Below, piece by piece: positions 24,042 through 31,037 of a stretch of 31,037 bases of DNA. Origin of the DNA: Clostridia bacterium (GTDB taxonomy: Bacteria; Bacillota_A; Clostridia; Oscillospirales; CAG-272); assembly GCA_017632155.1 (NCBI GenBank), contig JAGBRZ010000030.1, positions 1 to 31,037 of the forward strand, read 5' to 3'. The translations under genes and the position numbers were made by a program. Position 1 is the stretch's first letter; every line of letters starts with the position of its first letter. A model generated the notes under the pieces. The model made no database searches and was not told the DNA's origin. It was given only the letters and a program-made list of their open reading frames with translations.

Positions 24042-24899
24042 ATGAGAAGAGTTTATTTGACCAGAGAAAAGTGTATAGCGAGTTGTTTTTCCAAAATGCT
24101 TGTTTACGTTGAAGATCAAACACGCGGTGAAGTTGAACTTGACGGTATCCCTTGCCGACTTATCGGAAAGCTTACGAATGGCGAGACCATCGATTTTGCA
24201 ATCTCCGAAGATTCGCGCAATATCTTCGTTATCTGTGAAAATAATATGATGAAAAACTATTGCGGCGATAAGATCCTTCTTTCGGCGGGTGATACAGATG
24301 TCGAGCTTTCCGGCAGAAATATCTACAATTTTGCGCTTGGACATCCCTTCCGCTTTAACTCTGTAACTGATGGAGAGTCACTTGAAAGCCGTAAGCGTGA
24401 AAACAGAAAGGGCATTGCGCTGACCGTTGCGGCTGTAATCATCGGTCTTGTGTTTGGTTTCATTGTTTCAGCTGATAATCTGTTTTCAAAGCCGAAGAAC
24501 TTTATCAGCGATACTTTTGAGATCACTCTTACCACCAATTTCAACGATAAATATGAGGACGGAGTTTATTACTTTGGCTCGAAGGATTCCTCAGTTGCGG
24601 TTTATGAGTACGGTTATGCGGATCACGTGACGATCGAAGCTATGAATGCAGATGAATTCCTCGAGGTGCTCAAATCAAGCGGTCATTTTGCATCGGACGC
24701 GCATATTGTATCCGAGTCGGGTCTGTTCTTCGTTGAGGATCGCGCAGAGTCGAATTCCGGTGAGATCAGAAGCTATATGACTGTTTTTGTCAAGGGTGAG
24801 GAGAGCTTTTTCCTTTTTGAATTCGGTTGCGAGGTAGAGGAATATTCCAAACTGAGAGCTGACTTCATAGAATGGGCGTCTACAATTAAAATTAAATAA
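24042..24899 (+). CDS. Single-pass membrane protein of unknown function
   Basis: The 285-residue protein has a soluble N-terminal region of about 120 residues with several strands, a charged stretch SRKRENRKG, one transmembrane helix (about 124-143) and an outer C-terminal domain of about 140 residues. The positive stretch before the helix puts the N-terminus inside. No family motif was recognised. GGGAGGGAAGAG precedes ATG 24042. It lies 11 bases upstream of the dNTPase gene and is probably co-transcribed with it. Confidence 0.75.
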   Translation: MRRVYLTREKCIASCFSKMLVYVEDQTRGEVELDGIPCRLIGKLTNGETIDFAISEDSRNIFVICENNMMKNYCGDKILLSAGDTDVELSGRNIYNFALGHPFRFNSVTDGESLESRKRENRKGIALTVAAVIIGLVFGFIVSADNLFSKPKNFISDTFEITLTTNFNDKYEDGVYYFGSKDSSVAVYEYGYADHVTIEAMNADEFLEVLKSSGHFASDAHIVSESGLFFVEDRAESNSGEIRSYMTVFVKGEESFFLFEFGCEVEEYSKLRADFIEWASTIKIK

Positions 24900-24910
24900 A
24901 CGGTGAAAGA

Positions 24911-26110
24911 ATGTTGAAATATGAATCGCTGTCCGATGCGCTTACCCGCCGAATAGAGGCGGAGAAGCGGACCGGCAGTTTTGAGCGAATGGGCTTTGAA
25001 AATTCTAATATTACAAGGCGAAACAGCCTGAAAAAGGACAGCGGAAGCGTCTGGCGCCCGCCTTTTGTCCACGATATCGATAAGATACTTCATTGCCCTT
25101 ATTATAATAGGTACACTGATAAAACGCAGGTGTTTTCGCTGATCAAAAATGATGATATCACGCGCCGCAGCCTGCACGTTCAGCTTGTTTCAAGAATTGC
25201 GAGAACGATCGGTGCTGCGCTGAATCTTAATCTTGACTTGATCGAAGCGATCGCGCTTGGCCACGATATGGGTCACCCGCCGTTTGGGCATACGGGCGAG
25301 GCTTATCTTGACGGTCTGTTTTATGCTCATACGGGCAAACATTTTATGCATAATATCCACTCGGTTCGCGTGCTTGATTGTCAATTCCCGCTGAATATCA
25401 GCCTTGAAACTCTCTCGGGTATTGCTTTTCACGACGGGGAGATGGAGCTTGAGGAATACGTTCCGCAAGAGATTTCCGGATTTGGTGAGTTTGATGCGAT
25501 CATTGAGCGTTGCTATACCGACCGAAAGTTTGCATCAAGACAGCTCCCCACAACTCTCGAGGGATGCGTTGTTCGCCTTGCCGACATCATTGCATATCTC
25601 GGAAAGGATCGCCAAGATGCAGTACGTGCAAAGGTGGTATCGGAGGATGCTTTTGTCAACGAGGATATCGGTTCGATAAATGCCGAGATCATCAATAATC
25701 TCGTGGTCAATATCATCGAGAACAGCTATGGCAAGCCGTATATAAAGCTTGATTCGAAGCATTTCAAGGCTTTGAAAGCATCGAAGAAAGATAATTACAA
25801 CCTGATCTATGAAAGCGCCGCAACTCGCGCGAAGCTTGATATTACCGCAAAGCCTATGATGCGCGATATTTATATGCGCCTACTCGACGATCTCCTCAAT
25901 GATAACAGAGAGTCGCCGATCTTCACACACCACATCGACTATATCAACAAATCATACTACAAGCGCGTTGTTCCTTATGAGGATAGTGAGCCGAACCAGA
26001 TTGTTGTTGACTATATTGCGGGGATGACAGACAATTATTTCATTGAATTGCACCGTCATCTTTTTCCCGAAAGTGATTATAAAGTAGAATACAAAGGATA
26101 TTTTGATTAA
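24911..26110 (+). CDS. HD-domain dNTP triphosphohydrolase, Dgt-like
   Basis: The 399-residue protein matches the deoxyguanosinetriphosphate triphosphohydrolase-like family, which removes triphosphate from dNTPs. The N-terminal region RPPFVHDIDKIL, then TDKTQVFSL, is typical. The HD metal site comprises H89 in SLHVQL, H118-D119 in ALGHDMGHPPFGH and a later Asp in VRLADIIAY. It is cytoplasmic. Its stop overlaps the next start by one base (TAATG), so translation is coupled. The downstream DHH phosphoesterases and SurE make this a nucleotide-turnover operon. Confidence 0.85.
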   Translation: MLKYESLSDALTRRIEAEKRTGSFERMGFENSNITRRNSLKKDSGSVWRPPFVHDIDKILHCPYYNRYTDKTQVFSLIKNDDITRRSLHVQLVSRIARTIGAALNLNLDLIEAIALGHDMGHPPFGHTGEAYLDGLFYAHTGKHFMHNIHSVRVLDCQFPLNISLETLSGIAFHDGEMELEEYVPQEISGFGEFDAIIERCYTDRKFASRQLPTTLEGCVVRLADIIAYLGKDRQDAVRAKVVSEDAFVNEDIGSINAEIINNLVVNIIENSYGKPYIKLDSKHFKALKASKKDNYNLIYESAATRAKLDITAKPMMRDIYMRLLDDLLNDNRESPIFTHHIDYINKSYYKRVVPYEDSEPNQIVVDYIAGMTDNYFIELHRHLFPESDYKVEYKGYFD

Positions 26111-27051
26111 TGTTTAAGAAAATTCTGCAGGAAATTCTGCACTATGATAAAATAATTATTCACCGCCATTCGAATCCCGACGGCGACGCGTTGGGAAGTC
26201 AGATCGGTCTGCGACTGATCCTTGAGGAAAATTTCCCCGAAAAGAAGGTCTACACAGTCGGCGATCACGCCAAGAGATACTCTTTTATGGCTCGTTCAAA
26301 GATGGACGAGATTGGCGACGATGTTTATGAGGGTGCGCTTGCCATCATACTTGACACTTCCGCAAAGGCGCTTATCAGCGATGACAGATTCACCCTTGCG
26401 GCAAAGACTATTCGCATCGACCATCACATTTTCTGCGAAAAGATCGCGGATATCGAACTGACCGACACCTCTTATGAAAGCTGTGCGGGACTTGTTGCGG
26501 CATTTGCGAAGGAGTGCGGTCTGCGTCTGACTCCTCTTGCGGCGAAGACTCTCTATACGGGTATGATAACCGACTCGGGCAGATTCCGCTATGATTCCAC
26601 GTCTTCGCAGACGTTTCGCATCGCGGCGTATCTTTTTGAGCAGGAATTTGATACTAACGATATTTACCGCAATCTTTACGCCGATGATTTCGCGCATATC
26701 AGACTCAAGGCGGAATTCGTTTTGAAGATCAAGTTTACCGCGAATAAGGTTGCCTATATCTATACAACTCTCGAGGAGGCGAAGGCAACGGGCGCGGATA
26801 CCTTTGCGATCTCGCGCGGAATGGTCGGAACCATGGCGGAGATCCGCGGCGTTGACGTTTGGGTCAACTTTACCGAAACCGAGGAGGGCGTTCTCTGCGA
26901 GATACGCTCAAGCAAGTATAACATCAACCCCATCGCCGTGAAGTATGGCGGCGGCGGTCACAAGAAGGCAAGCGGAGCGACGGTTGCGGACAGGGAAGAG
27001 GCAATGAAAATGCTTGCCGATCTCGATAAACTCGCGGAGGTGGGAGAATGA
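26110..27051 (+). CDS. DHH-DHHA1 phosphoesterase, NrnA-like (copy 1)
   Basis: The 313-residue protein has the DHH domain motifs HRHSNPDGDALGS (H18, H20, D24, D26), a central ILDTS, IRIDHH, and TGMITDSGRFRY. The DHHA1 substrate loop is GGGGHKKASGA near the C-terminus. Relatives degrade nanoRNA and dephosphorylate pAp or cyclic dinucleotide products. The length is normal for NrnA. It overlaps the genes on both sides by one and four bases. Confidence 0.88.
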   Translation: MFKKILQEILHYDKIIIHRHSNPDGDALGSQIGLRLILEENFPEKKVYTVGDHAKRYSFMARSKMDEIGDDVYEGALAIILDTSAKALISDDRFTLAAKTIRIDHHIFCEKIADIELTDTSYESCAGLVAAFAKECGLRLTPLAAKTLYTGMITDSGRFRYDSTSSQTFRIAAYLFEQEFDTNDIYRNLYADDFAHIRLKAEFVLKIKFTANKVAYIYTTLEEAKATGADTFAISRGMVGTMAEIRGVDVWVNFTETEEGVLCEIRSSKYNINPIAVKYGGGGHKKASGATVADREEAMKMLADLDKLAEVGE

Positions 27052-28028
27052 GTAAAGAACTTATGAGCGCGGTCCTTGGAAAGATCAAGGAATACGATAG
27101 AATATTTATATTCCGCCACATCCGCCCCGACGGCGACTGCGTTGGCTCGTCAAAGGGACTTTGCGAGATCTTGCACCTCAGCTTCCCCGAAAAGGATGTG
27201 CGCGTTGTCGATTGGCAGAAATGCGATTATCTTGCATTCCTTGATATTGAAGAAGAGAGCGTTGACGATTCTCTTTATGCCGATGCACTTGCCATTGTCA
27301 TTGACACGGCAACCTCAGAGAGGATCTCGAATCAGAAATTCAGCCTTTGCCGCGAGGTGGTCAAGATCGACCACCACATCCCCGTGGAGAATTACGGCGT
27401 TATCAACTGGGTCGAGGAGCACAGCTCGTCTGCCTGCGAAATGATAGCGAGATTCTACCTTGAGTTCAAGGATCAGCTCAAGATCAACGAGCGCGCGGCA
27501 ACTCTTATCTATACGGGAATGGTCACCGATTCGGGCAGATTCCGCTTCCGCGGTGTTTCGGGAGATACTATGCGCGCGGCAGGCGCAATGCTTGAGGTTG
27601 GCATCGATACCGATCGCCTTTACGCAAATCTTTATATCGACGATTTTGATCAGCTCAAGTTCAAAGCGCACGTATATAATAAGATGAAGATAACCGAAAA
27701 CGGCGTGGCTTATATTCACGTCACGGCGAAGATGCAGGAGCAGTTTGCCCTCACGGCAGAGAAGGCAAGCGCGAGCGTTTCGTATCTTGATTCCATCCGC
27801 GGAAGTCTTATTTGGCTTGCTTTTATTGACAATGCCGACGGCACTATCCGCGTGCGTCTGCGCTCGAGATTTGTGACTATCAATGATATAGCAGAAAAAT
27901 ATCGCGGCGGCGGTCACGATTGCGCAAGCGGCGCGACTCTCCTCAAAAAGAGCGAGATACGCAAGCTTCTTGCAGATGCTGACGCAAAACTGAAAGAATA
28001 CAAAGAAAATAATGAGGGTTGGTTATGA
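27048..28028 (+). CDS. DHH-DHHA1 phosphoesterase, NrnA-like (copy 2)
   Basis: The 326-residue paralogue of the preceding gene has FRHIRPDGDCVGS (H24, D28, D30), VIDTA, VKIDHH, TGMVTDSGRFRF and the DHHA1 loop RGGGHDCASGA. The two copies share motif order but have clearly diverged, including GGGHDC in place of GGGHKK in the substrate loop, so they may prefer different substrates. It starts in an ATGA overlap with copy 1 and ends in an ATGA overlap with surE. Confidence 0.88.
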   Translation: MSKELMSAVLGKIKEYDRIFIFRHIRPDGDCVGSSKGLCEILHLSFPEKDVRVVDWQKCDYLAFLDIEEESVDDSLYADALAIVIDTATSERISNQKFSLCREVVKIDHHIPVENYGVINWVEEHSSSACEMIARFYLEFKDQLKINERAATLIYTGMVTDSGRFRFRGVSGDTMRAAGAMLEVGIDTDRLYANLYIDDFDQLKFKAHVYNKMKITENGVAYIHVTAKMQEQFALTAEKASASVSYLDSIRGSLIWLAFIDNADGTIRVRLRSRFVTINDIAEKYRGGGHDCASGATLLKKSEIRKLLADADAKLKEYKENNEGWL

Positions 28029-28738
28029 GAATACTTATCACAAATGATGACGGAATAGGATCCGAGGGCATACGCGCGCTTGTGGACTGGGCGCAGAAGC
28101 TCGGCGAGGTCAGCGTTTTTGCGCCTAACGTTGAAAAGAGCGGAAAGAGCGTGAGCGTTGAACTGCGCGAGGCATTCAAGGTGGAAAAGGTCGAATATCC
28201 CGGTGCCGTTGAGGCTTATGCGGTTCATTCGACACCCGCAGACTGCGTGCGCTTTGCCGTTCTCGGCCTGGGCAAAAAGTTCGATCTTGTCCTCTCGGGT
28301 GTAAACAAAGGTCAGAATCTTGGTCACGATATCAATTATTCGGGCACCGCGGGTGCGGTTATTGAGGCGGCAATGCACGGAATCAACGGCATTGCAGTTT
28401 CCACAAGCAAAAAGGGACTCCCCACCGCTATCGCAAATTTTGACCGCGTTTACGATTACTTTATCGAGCGTGATCTGTTCTCCTACTGCAAGACCTACAA
28501 CGTGAATTTCCCGACAAAGGAAGTCCTCGGAATAGAGATCACCCGTCAGGGCGGAGTCCGTTTTTCGGATGAATACAGACCGATCGGTGACGATATGTAT
28601 ATGCCGAGCGCCTACGTTTGCTTCGAGCTTACGGGCAATAAGGAGATCGACCTTGATGCGATCAATATGGGATACATTTCGATTTCTCCGATGACTTGGT
28701 CAAGAACCGATATGAATGTTTTTGAAAAACTGAAATAA
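28025..28738 (+). CDS. surE: 5'/3'-nucleotidase SurE
   Basis: The 237-residue protein shows the SurE signatures MRILITNDDG (D8, D9), VFAPNVEKSGKSVS, VHSTPADCVRFA and LSGVNKGQNLGHDINYSGT. It dephosphorylates nucleoside 5'- and 3'-monophosphates. ATG 28025 is preferred over 28019 because it begins the family N-terminus, lies 7 bases after GAGGG, and overlaps the upstream stop as ATGA. It ends the nucleotide-turnover operon. Confidence 0.93.
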   Translation: MRILITNDDGIGSEGIRALVDWAQKLGEVSVFAPNVEKSGKSVSVELREAFKVEKVEYPGAVEAYAVHSTPADCVRFAVLGLGKKFDLVLSGVNKGQNLGHDINYSGTAGAVIEAAMHGINGIAVSTSKKGLPTAIANFDRVYDYFIERDLFSYCKTYNVNFPTKEVLGIEITRQGGVRFSDEYRPIGDDMYMPSAYVCFELTGNKEIDLDAINMGYISISPMTWSRTDMNVFEKLK

Positions 28739-28745
28739 ACAAAAT

Positions 28746-28777
28746 GCCCGCTGCAAATTTGTGCAGCGGGTATTTTA
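28746..28777 (+). terminator. Rho-independent terminator of the nucleotide-turnover operon
   Basis: A 10-bp stem GCCCGCTGCA/TGCAGCGGGT (28746-28755, 28762-28771, one G-U pair) is followed by ATTTTAAT. Beyond it, 28778-28855 shows only a weak inverted repeat ATTTGTG/CACAAAT (28795-28814). Confidence 0.85.
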
Positions 28778-28860
28778 ATAGGGCGATATCTTATATTTGT
28801 GAAAGTGCACAAATGAAAGATTCAAAAATTGGCTATGTTTACGAAAAAAACAAACAACTA

Positions 28861-28889
28861 TTGACAATTTATAAAAAATATTATATAAT
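28861..28889 (+). promoter_or_regulatory. Sigma-A promoter of anchored GLUG-type protein 1
   Basis: Perfect TTGACA (28861-28866) and TATAAT (28884-28889) with a 17-bp spacer, flanked by A/T-rich DNA. Confidence 0.9.
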
Positions 28890-28900
28890 TATAACAACTA

Positions 28901-28940
28901 ATACCGAAAACGGTATAAAAAAAGAAAGAGGTAATTTACC
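28901..28940 (+). promoter_or_regulatory. Leader hairpin and palindromic ribosome binding region
   Basis: ATACCG/CGGTAT (28901-28906, 28911-28916) forms a small hairpin near the 5' end of the mRNA. GGTAATTTACC (28930-28940) is an inverted repeat that includes the GG of the GAGG ribosome binding site and abuts ATG 28941. Both features recur in the second gene copy. Confidence 0.55.
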
Positions 28941-30713
28941 ATGCGCAAAACACTTTCCATCATCCTTTGCGTTATGATGCTCCTCTCGGCTTGCAGCTTT
29001 GCTATTCCCGCTTCCGCTGCTCCCGAAGGAACCGCAATCAATACCGCAGACGAATTCCTGGCTATGGTTTCCACTCCTGCTGATGCTACTGAGCCCACCG
29101 CTAAGTACTATCTTGCATCAGACATCACCCTTCCCGCTTCCTATGCAGAGCCCTTCTGGGGTATTCTCGACGGTAACGGCAAGACCCTCACCGTAACCAA
29201 CCCCGTATTTGCTGACTTCTCCGGCTCGGTTTCCAACCTCACCATCAAGGGCGAGATCTACTACACCGATGCTGACGCAGCAGGCTTCGCAACCACCTCC
29301 TCCAGAGGTTACACCGCTACCAAGGTTACCAACAATGCAAACGTAACCGTTATGGGTAACGGTAAGCACATTGGTGGTTTCTCCGCAAGAATCGTTAACA
29401 ACAAGGAGCTCGGCATTCCCGCAGAGTGCTGGTTCATCGATTGTGTAAACAACGGTAACCTCTACATCGACTCCACCGCAGACGAGAAGATGAGAGCCGG
29501 CGGTTTCTCCGGTATTCTTGACCTTTCTCACTTTGCAAACTGTGTAAACAACGGTAACATTTACATGAAGGGTAACATCTGCATCGGCGCAGGCTTCGTA
29601 GGTCGTGTAGCTCTTACCGCAGCTATGAACGGCGCTGAAGCATTCAGCTGTGTAAACAATGGTAACGTTGTTGTTGAAGACACCTACACCTCCAAGGACG
29701 GTACTGTAGGTGCAGGTACTGCAGGCGCAGACGCAGGCGGATTCTTCGGCTACATCGGCGGATCCGGCAACGCAGGCTGGTACAAGCTCTGGGGTTGCAC
29801 CAACAACGGTGACATTACCGGTCCCTACAGAGTAGGCGGTATGGTAGGATACGTTTACGCATCCGGTTCTACCGCATTCGTTGACATTCAGTTCTGCATC
29901 AACGCAGGTAACCTTACATACGGTCGTATCGCAGGCGGCTCAAACGCAACTACTAACGACTACTGTGGTCCTTTCGTTGGTTACACCAACTCTCCCTTCA
30001 CCACCATCAAGTACTGTATTGATACCGGTACGATCACTCTCGTTGAGAATTCCATCAACGCTAACGACGGCAGATCCTTCTGCGGACTTTCCTCCGCTGA
30101 CGGTACTCAGTACGACATTAAGGGCGTTTACGTTCTTAACAAGGAACAGTACAAGTGGGTAACTTACTCCCATAACCCCAGCTACGTAGCTAACTGCCAC
30201 GAGATCAATACTGCAGAAGGCATCATCGTAACCACTCTCGAGGACATCAAGGCAGGTAAGGTTGCATACCTCATCAACGAGGCAGCTCTTGCTGACGATT
30301 ACGGCTATGCAATGTTCGATTCCGATGACTATGCATGGGCAGGCTTCAAGTCCGGTGATGCATACGCTTTCACTCAGAAGCTCGGCACCGATAACTATCC
30401 CGCAGGTAACACCGGTTCCGCTAACTGGGTAGTTCTCAACGGCGACAAGTACGAGAACGGCGAGAAGGGCGCAACAGCTACTACCGAAGCTCCCGAGACC
30501 CAGGCTCCCGAAACTCAGGCTCCCGAGACCCAGGCTCCCGAGACTCAGGCTCCCGCAGTAGAAGAGACTACCGCAACTGCAGCTCCCGAGCAGACTCAGG
30601 CTCCCACCACCGAGCCCGCTCCCGCTAAGAAGGGTTGCGGCGGTATGATCGCAGGCGGCGTTGCTATCATCGCTATCCTCGGCACCGCTCTCCTTATCAA
30701 GAAGGAAGACTAA
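28941..30713 (+). CDS. Secreted, membrane-anchored GLUG/beta-helix-like protein
   Basis: The 590-residue protein has a signal peptide ending in ASAA. A region of about 390 residues follows with repeated units such as CVNNGNLYI, CVNNGNIYM, CVNNGNVVV, CTNNGDITG and CINAGNLTY, interspersed with GGF or VGGMVGYV, the pattern of GLUG repeats in right-handed beta-helices. A Thr/Glu/Pro linker contains four exact APETQ units. The C-terminus has GCG, the helix GVAIIAILGTALLI and KKED, almost the same anchor as the 710-residue cohesin protein. Codon use is strongly biased, implying high expression. Its role is probably adhesion or surface display; no catalytic motif is seen. It is monocistronic and followed by a second copy. 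Confidence 0.88.
   Translation: MRKTLSIILCVMMLLSACSFAIPASAAPEGTAINTADEFLAMVSTPADATEPTAKYYLASDITLPASYAEPFWGILDGNGKTLTVTNPVFADFSGSVSNLTIKGEIYYTDADAAGFATTSSRGYTATKVTNNANVTVMGNGKHIGGFSARIVNNKELGIPAECWFIDCVNNGNLYIDSTADEKMRAGGFSGILDLSHFANCVNNGNIYMKGNICIGAGFVGRVALTAAMNGAEAFSCVNNGNVVVEDTYTSKDGTVGAGTAGADAGGFFGYIGGSGNAGWYKLWGCTNNGDITGPYRVGGMVGYVYASGSTAFVDIQFCINAGNLTYGRIAGGSNATTNDYCGPFVGYTNSPFTTIKYCIDTGTITLVENSINANDGRSFCGLSSADGTQYDIKGVYVLNKEQYKWVTYSHNPSYVANCHEINTAEGIIVTTLEDIKAGKVAYLINEAALADDYGYAMFDSDDYAWAGFKSGDAYAFTQKLGTDNYPAGNTGSANWVVLNGDKYENGEKGATATTEAPETQAPETQAPETQAPETQAPAVEETTATAAPEQTQAPTTEPAPAKKGCGGMIAGGVAIIAILGTALLIKKED
30489..30548 (+). repeat. Four 15-bp tandem repeats encoding APETQ
   Basis: Four in-frame 15-bp units encode Ala-Pro-Glu-Thr-Gln. 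They differ only at synonymous positions, so copy number could change by slippage while keeping the frame. Confidence 0.95.
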
Positions 30714-30727
30714 TTACATATTTATAA

Positions 30728-30763
30728 AGGAAACCTCCCAATTTCGGGAGGTTTCCTCTTTGT
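30728..30763 (+). terminator. Rho-independent terminator
   Basis: A perfect 12-bp stem (30728-30739 with 30746-30757) is followed by CTTTGT. It separates the two tandem surface genes. Confidence 0.8.
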
Positions 30764-30822
30764 ATAAAATAACGAAAAATTGAAAATCACTTTGGTTTTG
30801 CTCAATTTGATTATAAAAACTA

Positions 30823-30851
30823 TTGACAATTTATAAAAAATATTATATAAT
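30823..30851 (+). promoter_or_regulatory. Sigma-A promoter of anchored GLUG-type protein 2
   Basis: TTGACA (30823-30828) and TATAAT (30846-30851), 17-bp spacer. A leader hairpin ATACC/GGTAT (30863-30867, 30874-30878) and the same palindromic ribosome binding region follow. Confidence 0.9.
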
Positions 30852-30903
30852 AGTTATAACTAATACCGAATTAGGTATAAATTAAAGAAAGAGGTAATTT
30901 ACC

Positions 30904-31037
30904 ATGCGCAAAACACTCTCCATCATCCTTTGCGTTATGATGCTCCTCTCGGCTTGCAGCTTTGCTATTCCCGCTTCCGCTGCTCCCGAAGGAACCGCAA
31001 TCAATACCGCAGACGAATTCCTGGCTATGGTTTCCAC
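30904..31037 (+). CDS. Start of a second, nearly identical anchored surface protein
   Basis: The gene opens with ATG 30904 behind GAGG and is cut by the end of the window after 44 codons. The encoded residues (signal peptide and start of the mature protein) are identical to those of the gene at 28941, with one synonymous base change. Whether the rest diverges cannot be seen. Confidence 0.9.
   Translation, partial: MRKTLSIILCVMMLLSACSFAIPASAAPEGTAINTADEFLAMVS

Larger units (their letters stand above)
28856..29074 (+). repeat. Direct repeat, copy 1 (promoter, leader and gene 5' end)
   Basis: This block matches 30818-31037 almost perfectly. Within the coding part the 134 bases available differ at one synonymous position. 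The leader differs mainly around the loop of the small hairpin. Copy 2 continues past the window. Confidence 0.95.
30818..31037 (+). repeat. Direct repeat, copy 2
   Basis: Second copy of the promoter, leader and gene 5' end at 28856-29074; it is cut by the window edge, so its full length is unknown. Confidence 0.95.

Overview
The window looks like chromosomal DNA of an anaerobic, probably gut-dwelling, Clostridia-type Firmicute. I infer this from the clostridial-style nifS-nifU pair, the A/T-rich sigma-A promoters with strong GAGG-type ribosome binding sites, the XRE and MerR regulators, the cohesin and dockerin domains, and secreted proteins rich in CxxC repeats. I cannot name a species. No rRNA, tRNA, CRISPR array, integrase or transposase gene was recognised.

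Layout. 1-135 is the tail of an unknown gene. 276-2023 is an Fe-S assembly operon (nifS, nifU). 2040-3808 is a MerR regulator with a C-terminal extension plus a lipoprotein alpha/beta hydrolase, behind a MerR-type palindromic promoter. 3983-5160 is an XRE regulator with a palindromic operator. 5235-9825 is a glycan or sugar catabolic operon: a sugar isomerase-like TIM barrel, a cytoplasmic GH29 alpha-L-fucosidase, a frameshifted alpha/beta hydrolase, a CE15-like esterase and a PHP phosphoesterase. A lipoprotein of unknown function follows (9899-11269), then a convergent membrane protein (11320-11943, minus) and a cytoplasmic sulfatase (12089-13648). Directly after the sulfatase lies a 274-bp, almost fully self-complementary element (13651-13924).

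14230-17300 (minus) is an operon for a small Cys/His membrane protein, an ABC ATPase, an FtsX-type permease with a His-rich extracellular loop, and a lipoprotein resembling DUF3299. It is probably a zinc or other metal transport system. Divergent from it, 17835-23910 encodes two large secreted proteins made of Cys/His repeat modules. One carries a cohesin-like and a dockerin-like domain. The other has an N-terminal cohesin-like domain and a C-terminal membrane anchor. Together they look like a minimal scaffoldin pair.

24042-28738 holds a single-pass membrane protein and a tightly overlapping nucleotide-turnover operon (HD-type dNTPase, two DHH-DHHA1 phosphoesterases, SurE). 28856-31037 holds a secreted GLUG/beta-helix-like protein with the same type of C-terminal anchor, followed by the start of a nearly identical tandem copy that runs off the window.

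The most promising unexplained items are the cohesin/dockerin surface proteins beside a putative metal importer, the shared C-terminal anchor, the three-way-junction inverted-repeat element, and the tandem duplication of the anchored surface gene.
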